Shown here: positions 1 to 9,700 of the stretch, one piece after another
Position numbering within the stretch: the first letter of the stretch is position 1
Layout of the letters: each line of letters opens with the position of its first letter
NCBI RefSeq assembly: GCF_000485595.1
Contig: NW_014577263.1
Span: 127,821 to 155,320 of the forward strand
Reading direction: 5' to 3'
Length of the DNA stretch: 27,500 nucleotides
Source of the DNA: Priapulus caudatus
Lineage: Eukaryota; Priapulida; Priapulimorpha; Priapulimorphida; Priapulidae
Notes under the pieces: generated by a model
Databases searched by the model: none
Told to the model about the DNA's origin: nothing
What the model saw: the letters and a program-made list of their open reading frames with translations, nothing else
Position numbers and translations under genes: made by a program

Positions 1-71
1 TCGCACACACCACACGCACGCGCACACACACACACACACACACACATACATACACACACACACACGCGCAC
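1..71. repeat. (CA)n microsatellite
   Basis: Nearly continuous CA dinucleotides with CG and TA interruptions. The window begins inside it. Confidence 0.95.
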
Positions 72-373
72 CTAAATGAATGCCTGAGTGATGTCACCTC
101 ACGACGTGGAACATCTAATTAACCCGCCTGTCACGCGCTGCAGATAATTACCTCATAGAGAAATGCACAGTGGCTATTCACACGACACATGCTTGCCTTC
201 CCCTCTCCACAACACAGAGAACAGAGAGAGAGAGAGAGAGACCTCGACAAACACCTCAACGTGAGGTTAACGCGAGAGTTCGCTGTGCTTTTCGTGTGCT
301 GAGCGTGCGCGTCCGTCCGGCCGGCGAAATGTCACCGATCACCACCCGCCGAGACCACAGGTCACACCGTAGA
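72..373. other. Flank, nothing recognised
   Basis: Mostly unique sequence with a short GA run at 221-241. An open frame at 170-376 shows no recognisable domain and is probably chance. Confidence 0.5.
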
Positions 374-690
374 TGATTGATCACCGTAGATCATAGATCA
401 CCATAGATCATAGATCAGATACACTTTATATCATAGATCATATATCACCATAGATCATAGATCATATATCACCATAGATCACCATATATATTAGATCACC
501 ATACACATAGATCATAGATCATATATCACCATAGATCATAGATTAAATACACCATAGATCAACATACACATAGATCATAGATCACAGATCACCACACATT
601 AGATCACCATACACGTGACATGGATCACAATAGACCATAGATCATAGATCACCATCGATCACCATGTACATGGATCAAACACACTATAGA
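374..690. repeat. ATAGATCACC-type tandem array
   Basis: Irregular repetition of CATAGATCA, ATAGATCACC and ATATATCACC blocks, about 9-24 bases per unit, over some 320 bases. Units share the GATCA core with the satellite at 3664-3958 but are a separate array. Confidence 0.85.
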
Positions 691-815
691 TCACACACAC
701 CGCTGAGCGAGGCATGAATTGAACATCGTGCCATGGTGGCGGCGGCTCTGCAAGCCAACGTTCGAGCAGAGCATATAAATCAACGTTGATTTAGGCCTAT
801 ATGCTCTGGTTCGAG

Positions 816-845
816 CCTGCACGCACGCACGCACGCACGCTCGAA
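816..845. repeat. (ACGC)n microsatellite
   Basis: Short run of CACG tetranucleotides. Confidence 0.9.
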
Positions 846-925
846 CGCTCGCTTACGGGCGACTCTGTCGTGGCGTCACGGCAACGCACTCACACTTCAC
901 CTGTCACGCTCATCGCCGCCGAACG

Positions 926-1136
926 AAAGAGAGAGGGAGGGAGGGAGAGAGGGTGGGAGAGAGAGAGGGTGGGAGAGAGGAGGAGACAGAGAGAAGGGGA
1001 GAGAGAGGGAGCGACAGAGAGAGGGGAGAGAGAGAGATAGAGTGGGGAGAGGAGTGAAAAGAGAACGGGAGATCTTAGAGAGAGAAGAGAGAGAGAGAGA
1101 GGAGAGAAACAAGAGAGAGAGAAAGAGAGAGGAGAG

Positions 1137-1168
<32 letters not shown>

Positions 1169-1215
1169 GAGAAGACGGGAGAGAACGACCCAGAGAGAGA
1201 GAGAAAGATCAAGAG
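926..1215. repeat. GA-rich polypurine tract
   Basis: About 290 bases that are almost entirely purine on the + strand, built of GAGA and GGGAGA blocks. Long frames of Arg/Glu or Ser/Leu on the two strands are by-products of the repeat. Such tracts can form triplex DNA. Confidence 0.95.
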
Positions 1216-1710
1216 AAAGACGCGCGCGCAGCGGTAACGGCAGATAGATAACGGCGTTAGACACACGAATCGAAGACGATACAGTTGGAGACACCTCAGA
1301 TGTGGGCGAACTTCTTAATGGGAACTCAGCATACGTGCTGCGGCTCTACGATACACCACGACATCCGGCCCCGCCGAGTTTACCACCCGTAGACTGCTGC
1401 CGTCACCGAAAATCGACCTCCACCACCTGCCAAAATGGTACTGCGGCGACAGTCTATTAACGAGTTTCCTATTGCGGATCAGCCAGAAGATGGAATTTTT
1501 GCGAATGGCTGTGTCAATGGCGGCACCTGAATTTTCTTCGCTTCCCCGCCCCCCGTGCGTGATGACTATGCTATCCAATTACGCCTGCTGTTCACGCTCT
1601 TTGTTATACGCGGGCGCAAACGACGCGGCTCGACGTTTTTTGTGGTGATCGTATGTGGCGCGAAACAATGGGAAGCTTCCTTGTTCCGTATGCGCGCACT
1701 AATAGCTGTG
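1216..1710. other. Unique GC-moderate island, no gene recognised
   Basis: Non-repetitive sequence between two simple-repeat blocks. An 87-codon minus frame (1578-1315) has no familiar motif. It could be promoter or non-coding exon sequence of something outside the window, but nothing proves it. Confidence 0.4.
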
Positions 1711-1724
1711 CTATCATCATCATC

Positions 1725-1756
<32 letters not shown>

Positions 1757-1810
1757 CATCATCTTCATCATCATCATCATCTTCATTATCATCAGCAGCA
1801 GCAGCAGCAT
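1711..1810. repeat. (CAT)n then (CAG)n microsatellite
   Basis: Long ATC/CAT run with a few CTT interruptions, followed by a short CAG run. Confidence 0.95.
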
Positions 1811-1888
1811 GTAATTTCCCCTCCGTTTTAAAACGAGAGCAACTGAGGGGGAGGGGGGAGAACACACTGTTACACGTTTATTGGTCTT

Positions 1889-1995
1889 CCGTTTGCTGCT
1901 ACCGCTGCTGCTGCTACCGCTGCTGCTGCTACCGCTGCTGCTGCTACCGCTGCTGCTGCTGCTACTGCTGCTGCTGCTACCGCTGCTGCTGCTAC

Positions 1996-2044
<49 letters not shown>

Positions 2045-2160
2045 ACTGCTATTGATCCTGCTGCTATTGGTGCTGGAGCTAACCTACTACTGTTGTTACA
2101 ATGGATAATGCTGCTGCTGTTGTTGCTGCAACTACTATTACCTAGGTTGCCCCTTCCACT
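1889..2160. repeat. CTG/CTGCTACCG compound microsatellite
   Basis: Higher-order units of GCTGCTGCTACC at the start, pure CTG around 2000-2036, then degenerate CTN repeats. All frames are open only because the unit lacks stop codons. Confidence 0.93.
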
Positions 2161-3660
2161 GCTGCTACAAACTCTCTACTTTGTTCTGCTACAAATACCT
2201 GGATCTTCTTAAATCTATATGTCAACAAGCCGTTGGCAAGGTGCAAGCAGTACTTACGCGAGTCACACAGATACCCTGTTGTTAGGTGCAGCATGTAAAC
2301 GCAGCGAGTGAAACTTCCTCCCACACACTACAAGGATTTATGATTTCGTGTGCTTTGAAATTTGGCAATTGAGTTTGGACAGTAAAATGTAACTAAGACA
2401 TTCCAAGTTTCACAGCAAGACACATGCTAGATGCTTGCCTTTATTTTTCCTTGCAACCTTCACAAGTAAAGATATGAAAGTTCAGTCCTTATCTCAAGTT
2501 GAAAATATAATTGGGCTGTTCTTAGTCCATACCAATAGAAAATATAATCCATGCATCTTTTGGTGAAATCACAATCATAGAACGAAGCTTCTCACTGTAT
2601 CCATCAGATGGTTGTCTGTAAAAACCTTTAGACTCTAAACCTCTGAGGTTGAATATTTGTACTTATTCTACGAAAATAACACCACAAGACCCTCCTTTCA
2701 TAGGATATTGCTATCGAAAAATCAAAACTTATATCCTTCTTGAAGGTTAAAAGACCACCAGACAGGAACTGTTTCAATATCAGTGGCAACTGCAAGCGAA
2801 TTTCATTTTTTAAATTTTATAGAATTATCCTACATGACAATATGAAATGGATCACCACACTACTGTTAAACCACAGTGAAATCTGTCATTGGTTTAAATT
2901 CAGCTTGAATTTCTTCTCTCAATCAATAATACCTAGACTAATGCCAGTTACTATGAGTCATTCCTATACCAGTATGTAAATATAACCTAAGAGATACTCC
3001 AGCGCCCGATTTAGAAGCATGCGACTTAATAATAGTACATATTTCAAGTACAGGACTCACATAGTTCCGTTTTATTTACTGCTTGGGAAGGTCTAACTAA
3101 ATCGAGCTCAAATCACCATACTTCAAAAAATACACGGATATCATTATCTTAATTAAGCTCCTCTGCGAAAATACTCTATACCTTATACGGTCGAATCACA
3201 GTTACGGTAAAGGACTGTACAGCAGCCATCGAATTGTTATCTTTAACGGTTCCCGTGCCAACAAACTTTGATACACTTGCAGGTGAGAGATCCGACTTAT
3301 CAGCACAGTGCTATCTGAGTTCTCCTGTGTTCACGGTCCACATACTAGGAAGTAGCGTCTTTAACTACGAGCACTGCAAACATACAAGGGGAATGACAGG
3401 TTTGTAAACACGCAGCAACGAAATAAATACTCACGTGATAGTGACGGTGATACGGAATAATGTCACGTAGTCATTCCACTGATTCAGAATTTATGCATGT
3501 AAACAATGAATTTTTTCCCAGTGACGTGCAAAATTCCACACACAAAATTATATGCTAGTGTATACCAATAAATGTTTCCAAAATTTATAAACAAGTGCTA
3601 CATAGGAATACAAATGAACAACTTAATTTAGCAGGCAATCCTCCTGTGTCATTCTTGAAA
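2161..3660. other. Intergenic flank, no gene recognised
   Basis: AT-rich, mostly unique sequence. Open frames at 2142-2324 and 2740-2979 show no motif, plausible splice context or biased composition. Confidence 0.5.
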
Positions 3661-3663
3661 GTA

Positions 3664-3958
3664 GCCCTATGCATCGGTGCATCAATGATTGATCATGCAT
3701 CAATGATTGATCATGCATCGGTGCATCGATGATTGATCATGCATCGGGGCATCAATGATTGATCATGCATCAATAATTGATCATGTATCGGTGCATCGAT
3801 GATCGATCATGCATCGGTGCAGCGATGATTGATCATGCATCGGTGCATCGATGATTGATCTTGCATCGATGATTGATCATGCATCGATGATTGATCTTGC
3901 ATCGGTGCATCGATGATTGATCATACATCGATGATCGATCATGCATCGGTGCGTTGAT
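3664..3958. repeat. Palindrome-rich GATCATGCATCG satellite, copy A
   Basis: Tandem units of about 19-26 bases combine the palindromes ATGCAT, ATCGAT and TGATCA (for example TGCATCGGTGCATCGATGAT). The array ends 13 bases before the acceptor of the displaced EXOC1 exon 11. The same family precedes the in-order exon 11. Confidence 0.93.
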
Positions 3959-3971
3959 GGTGTGTTTACAG

Positions 3972-5389
3972 AGCAACGCTCATGAGTCGCATGCCGGCTC
4001 CCTCACGCTGTCCAACCTCGACACGGTCAAGCTGCCACGACACGCCGGCATACACCGCGAGCTGCTGCCATACGCCGTTCTCATGAGCTGGCTCAGACTC
4101 GCCGAACCCAACAGCTACGCGCAGCTGATGAAGGTAGGGGGCGCTAGGAGCCGCGCGGCGATCCCGCCGGAGGGGGGGATATTTTTGATGACGTTAATGC
4201 TTTGCACTAATAATTATAATAATAACGACGCTGAAGATAATGACGTTAGTGACAACAATAACAACAACAACAATAATGACGACGAAGACGAAGACGACGA
4301 CAACAGCAACCGCAGCAACAACAACAATAATAATAACAACAACAACAACTACTACAACAACCATAATAACTGTACACGTACTGCAACTGTAATGGTAAAA
4401 AATCGAAAATCCGTATTTGTAGAGATAATTAATAAAGCTAATATGCTAACGAGTGTTTCTCATTTTTCTCCGCATCTCTGCGGAACTTGAAACAGTTTCT
4501 ATCGGGTGGTTACGTAAAGCTTGGTATTTTACAGCTGTATATAACATCGGTGAACAAGATGTACGAGAGAGAGGTGCGGCATTTCATAGAGACGGCCAGG
4601 ATGAGTCTAGTCGGGCGCGGACCGGAGAGGAGGCACAGTAAGCACCTTCTCTTGTGATGATTACATGGTCTTCCTTCCTTACTTATAGTACAGATAGCGC
4701 ATTCTCTCTCATAATCTTGTAGTCACCGATGTATATGGTACATACATTGGTTCGTGCGAGACAAGTAACAGAAATTATCAAACCGAAGGTCGTTGTTAAC
4801 TTTATAATGAAATTCCATTGAGTGATAAGCTCGTCAAATCCAAATGGGTGATAGTGGAAATGTATCTGAGTCGTATAGAGCTGGTGCAGGCTTAGGTACA
4901 CACCTTAGTGTAGTAGTTGCAATGGATCTGTGTCGTGTAGAGGCGGTCCAGGCCTCTGCTACACTTGTGGGGTAGTGGCAGTAGATCTGCGTATCACATA
5001 GAGACGGTCCAGCCATCCTCTTTCACACACGGTGGTAGGTTGCAGTGGAGCTACGCTTCATAGAGATGGTTCAGCCTTCCTATTTCACACATGGGGGGGT
5101 AGGGTGACAGTGGGCCTGCATCATTAGAGACAGGGGTAGGCCTCACCACCTTCTCTCTCCCCCTGCAGGCGTCGCCTTCCCCGCATCGTTCGGCGCTGCC
5201 GCATCGCACGCGGCTCTCTCCCCGTCGTCCGCCATGACGGTTGGCGAGGTGGGGGAGCTGGGGTTCGGAGCGGACCAGGCGGAACACTCGAAGTTCGACC
5301 GCGCGCTCGATAAGATCCTCGCTGAGATGGAGCCGATGTGCCTCGCTGAGCAGACGTTCTGCACTCAGCTGTTCGGGCTGAAGGGAGAG
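3972..5389 (+). CDS. EXOC1: Displaced intact copy of EXOC1 exons 11-13
   Basis: Three exons lie upstream of the EXOC1 start: 3972-4133 (54 codons, [31 protein letters not shown]), 4535-4637 (34 codons plus 1 base, [19 protein letters not shown]) and 5169-5389 (SKFDRALDKILAEMEPMCLA, ending LFGLKGE). Acceptors are TTTACAG, TTTTACAG and CCCTGCAG; donors GTAGGG, GTAAGC and GTAACG. Phases are consistent (exon 12 ends in A, completed by GC to AGC) and match exactly what is needed between exon 10 and exon 14 of the main gene. No start codon or upstream exon belongs to this block. It is either a misplaced contig or a genuine partial duplication; I favour misplacement because the in-order copy at 10875-12629 looks like an uncorrected version of the same sequence. 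Confidence 0.9.
4203..4370. repeat. AAC/AAT/GAC microsatellite in intron 11, copy A
   Basis: Trinucleotide-rich tract after displaced exon 11. It has the same order of blocks as 11105-11262. Confidence 0.93.
4840..5150. repeat. About 62-bp minisatellite in displaced intron 12
   Basis: Four to five degenerate units built around GTAGTGGCAGTGGATCTG, then a TAGAGACGGTCCAGCC-like block and a pyrimidine stretch. The last unit runs into the exon 13 acceptor. Confidence 0.85.
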
Positions 5390-5660
5390 GTAACGCGTGT
5401 GCACGGCGGTCGCTCCATTATATGTATGTGTGTATATTGTATATAGTATAGCAGTCACAGTGCCATTACCATTTGGCACTATACGTGCATGTAAATTATT
5501 AGTTCTATCAAGGGCGAATAATGACAAATTTGTCAATATTGACCCCCGGCTCTACCCATGGGCCATGTTGTTGTGGAGCGAACAGCTACACAGGCAGAGG
5601 TAAAACATTATAATATAGCAGTTTATCTTTATATAGGAGGGGACGATCTGAAGTGACACC
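5390..5660. promoter_or_regulatory. Likely EXOC1 5' flank or leader
   Basis: About 200 unique bases lie between the end of homology to the exon 13 block (near 5450) and the EXOC1 ATG. The promoter or 5' UTR would be expected here. TATATAGG at 5631-5638 could be a TATA-like element or an acceptor (TTTATATAG) of a leader exon. If the upstream block is misplaced, the true upstream sequence is not in this window. Confidence 0.35.
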
Positions 5661-6796
5661 ATGGCAGCAATCAGACATTCCCTGCAGAAGAGTGTGTTCC
5701 TTCCCAGCGACGAGCGACTGGTCGGCGTTGTTCACGTCACCAAGGCCGCGAAGAAGAAGAAACAAAGCTTCCTCTGTGCTGCAGGTATATGTGCCTTAGA
5801 GAAGTGGAACAGTTCAAATATCTATCCCATAATGATGATCCTGGGAACTCATATAGCCAATAAATGTACTGTAAAGACACGTAGAGGCTGTGTCTTGCAT
5901 TTCTGTCTTCGATGACATATTGCTGGTATATGTATCTACACATGTATATTGTGGGGGTTTGGAGATCAGTCGAGTAATGAACTGCGTCACATTTTTGTTG
6001 CAAAAATTTTACCTGGAAACTCTGTTGCTTTCTCTTACCAAGTTACGACAGAAAGGCCAGTAAAGGTGACCCTGTACAAGATCAAAAAGAGTGAAAAGGG
6101 TGATATATACAAGAAGGAGAGGGCATGGTCCCTGAAAGATCTGAAGAAATTTGATGGGAAAGATGTTAAGAAGGTTATTGATTATGTCTTTATGGTGTTG
6201 ATGTTATCCTAGTTGAATGTAATGAGTTGTATCAATATACAAACATATAATTATTGTGAATGACTTAATTGTTTAATAAATAAGTGCGTTGAAAGCCTGT
6301 AGAATAGAATTAGTTCATGTAAGAAGTGGAGAAAAATACTATGAATGTTAAATGTGCCGTAAATGCATTTTCTAGGATACTGCAGAGTTCGATTTACACT
6401 TTGAGAAAGTGTACAGGTGGATTGCAAGCAGCGTGCAAGAGAAGAATGTGTTCATCAGCTGTGTTTACAAGGTTAATTATTAATTTGCAATACCAATAAG
6501 ATATGGCTATCAGTTCAAAGAATTATTACCATGACAGGTTTCTACGTAGGACACGTTTTAATGCAGTAAATTTGTGTGTTAAGATTTTATATTCGTGGGC
6601 TATCGTGATTGAAAGAGATTGAGTGAAGATTTAAAGTGAAATTATGAGTGGGTTTATCTGCATCAGCAGTGCAGTTCCAGTTGTGGTGAAGTGCTTAAAC
6701 CAATTATTGAGATCGTTCGTTTGTTGTAGCTGATCACCAGGTATCTGCCTCATCACAAGCCAGAGTTCGAAAATGTTGCTCAAGCACTTCTCATAG
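5661..6796 (+). CDS. EXOC1: EXOC1 exons 1-4: N-terminal PIP2-binding PH-like domain
   Basis: Residues 1-139. Exon 1 (5661-5784) holds the [19 protein letters not shown] stretch, exon 2 (6043-6173) [20 protein letters not shown], exon 3 (6376-6471) [15 protein letters not shown] and FISCVYK, exon 4 (6730-6796) [16 protein letters not shown]. This matches the Sec3 N-terminal domain, a PH fold that binds PI(4,5)P2 and Rho-family GTPases in yeast. The basic run KKAAKKKK-type patch near residues 32-37 fits the phosphoinositide-binding surface. Acceptors end in AAG, TAG and TAG; donors are GTATAT, GTTATT (weak), GTTAAT and GTGCGT. Exons 1 and 4 end one base into a codon and are completed by the next exon (GTT Val and GAT Asp). 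Confidence 0.96.
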
Positions 6797-9700
6797 GTGC
6801 GTACGTATCTCTAGTGGTGCTTCCAGCATTTATATTCACCACTGTCATCGCAAGCTGATGAAACATACAGTTGAAAAACTGGAAAATCGCTTTAGAATCC
6901 AGTGTTTACGCTTGAGATGTAAAACAGTGATGTGCTTACTTGGCATGCACGCATGCTTCATAATAATTTAACACTGATAATGCACTGGATGTTTCTTTGC
7001 GGGAAAGGTTTTAGTGACGGTTTGGTGGTTGTATAGTATAAAGAACTGTGTCTTGCGTTGGCAGATGCTTCCATGCAGAGCGATGCTGCAGCCCCAGCAC
7101 CAAGCATCGATGCGGTGGATGGCCAGGAATACCAGGCAAGTGTAGAAGGCTCTATACCACTCTGCTTCGGGGCTCCAATCCAAGCCACATGATTGTAGAC
7201 ATGTACAGGTTCCAGTGTAGAGCCACATATCTGTGAGGCGTAATTTGAATATTTACGGTGCCCACATGCCTTAGGTTTTTAATACTGCTTATTAATTTTA
7301 CGGTAGATTTGTTTTTGTGTGCGGTAGAGTTGCGGTTGGGATTAGGTGTTGCTAAACGAGCACAAGTTTCACGAATTACCTATTCACCGATCCAGAATAC
7401 CCGAACGAATGTTAGTCATCACTTTCTCTACGTTTCGATTTTACATTCTGAAGATCCTTGCCTGGATCTACAGTACGTCCATGTTGGAATTTAGTTTCGT
7501 GGCTAGCGATCATTGACACGCCTAACATCAGATGCTAGTTTGACGTGTGTGTTTGATGAACAGGCATTGTCGGCAAAGGAGGAACTTGACCTGGAGAAGC
7601 TCATGGGTGAGGCAAATACATCGATCAGCAATGCTGAGCAGTTCGCAGAAGAGCTAGCGAAGGACTTGTCGGTGCTGGATGGGGTGAGTGCAACCAGTGA
7701 GATGTAGCACACCGCTGCACACGTTTACTACTTTACAGCGCGTACGAACGCTCGCCTACGCACGCACACGTAACAGTGTAGACTTACACAATATACCGTC
7801 ACAGTTCTATCTTCTGATTTGTTCTCCTGAAAAAGACTGTCTTCAGTACATGTATTTGTATTTGAATTACATGCAATACAAATTTAATAATAAAAATAAT
7901 AAAAATCTCTCTATGGCAGGTTGCCAACATTAGACACACGTACAATATTACTCTATGGTAAATGTCGGATATTATCATAACTTGTACTTGGCAACTGTCA
8001 TACTTGCTTCTGACCAAAAACTTCATCTTCAACACTGAGCAGCAACACAGGTGGCAGCATCCTGCTCATCTGTCGCCGTGCTATTTCGCCCGCAGGCTAA
8101 CCTGCGATCGCTGATGGCGTCCGAGCAGCAGGTCTCGGACATCATGGCCCTGCTAGAGAGGGGCATTCTCGAGGCTGACCGCATAGAGGCAAGGCTGGAC
8201 AAGTACGATCTACTCCTACAGGTGCACGAGACTCCATTGTCGTCGTCCAGGGGCCGCTGACTGAGCGTCTCAGTCGTGAATTCGTCGCGCAAGATGACAG
8301 TTTGAATTTTTGGCTCAGCTGACGAAGTCAGATGCAGCTTGTAGAAGAATCACATGAATGTCCGTCCGTGCATCCGTCCGTGTGTCAACGGTTATGGAAT
8401 AAATCTTAATTTAATTTTGTTTAATACCCTTTCGGGCCTCCACTTCACATGTCTGTCATTTAAAACAGCAACGACATTATAACTAGCGACATTAGTTTGC
8501 ACGGATGCTCATGGCGTTGCCGTGGTTACAGGGCGTGAAAGACTACATGGAGTCTGTGACGGAGAAGGACAGCATGATCAACGTGCAGACGACAAACAAG
8601 AACAAGTTGATGAGTTGCCTTGACAACATGATCGTAAGTCTGCGCCGCCTCGCCTCGCCGTGACGTCACCCAACCGTCACGTCACGATTGTCTGTTAGCT
8701 TATAGTTAAATTTAGTTGTTAGGTGTAGTTACTAGTTGTTAGTTGTAGTTAAAGTTGGTCATTAGTTACAGTTAAACTGTGCACAGCTGCCACTCACGAT
8801 TAACCAGAAAATTAACTCCAAAGTACGTCATCTCACATTAAAAGTGAACAAATATTGCCATCAACTTCATCACGTTTCGTCACTTTTGCACTGAAGCGCG
8901 TGAGTCGCTCTCCGACACTCTATCTTAACGGGGAGCGTGACTTAACTTCGTGAATTACGGGCGATTCTCTGCGAATTATCCGTTAGCGGAGTGATCTCAC
9001 GCTACCGCCTTTATTCGCGTCCCGCTAATTAATTCCTCGTTTGTTTGCATCTCGTTAACAGCAACAGCTGGATCTGGCGCACACTCACAAGAGGGCGTTG
9101 CTTGACGGCGACCTGAGCCAGCCGACGGGACTGCGCGAGTGCTGCCAGGCGGCGCTAGCGCTCAGCAAGGCCATGAGCGTCGACCTAGTAAGTGCCTCTG
9201 ACCTTGACATGGGTGGGTGCCCCGACCTTGACATGGGTGGGTGCCCACGACCTTGACATGGGTGGGTGCCCACGACCTTGACATGGGTGGGTGCTCCCAC
9301 CTTGACATGGGTGGGTGCCCACGACCTTGACATGGGTGGGTGCCCACGACCTTGACATGGGTGCGTGCCCCGACCTTGACATGGGTGGGTGCTCCCACCT
9401 TGACTTGGGTGGGTGCCACGACCTTGACATGGGTGGGTGCCCCGACCTTAGACATGGGTGGGTGCCCCGACCTTGACATGGGTAGGTGCCCACGACCTTG
9501 ACATGGTGGGTGCCCCGACCTTGACATGGTGCCTGCCCCGACCTTGCATGGTGGGTGCCCATGACTTGACATGGGTGGGTGCCCCCGACCTTGACATGGG
9601 TGGGTGCCCACGACCTTGACATGGGTGCGTGCCCCGACCTTTACATGGGGGGTGCCCACGACCTTAACATGTGGTGCCTGCCCCGACCTTGACATGGGTG

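Noticed and set aside
890..1294. Open frames on both strands of Ser/Leu or Arg/Glu repeats
   Set aside because: They come from the GA-rich simple repeat, which lacks stop codons; no unique sequence or start context.
1555..2108. Frames of poly-Ser, poly-Asp, poly-Leu and Cys-rich text
   Set aside because: By-products of CAT and CTG microsatellites.
5234..5446. Independent gene starting MTVGEVGELGFG
   Set aside because: The ATG is internal to EXOC1 exon 13, which continues upstream in frame to a clear acceptor.
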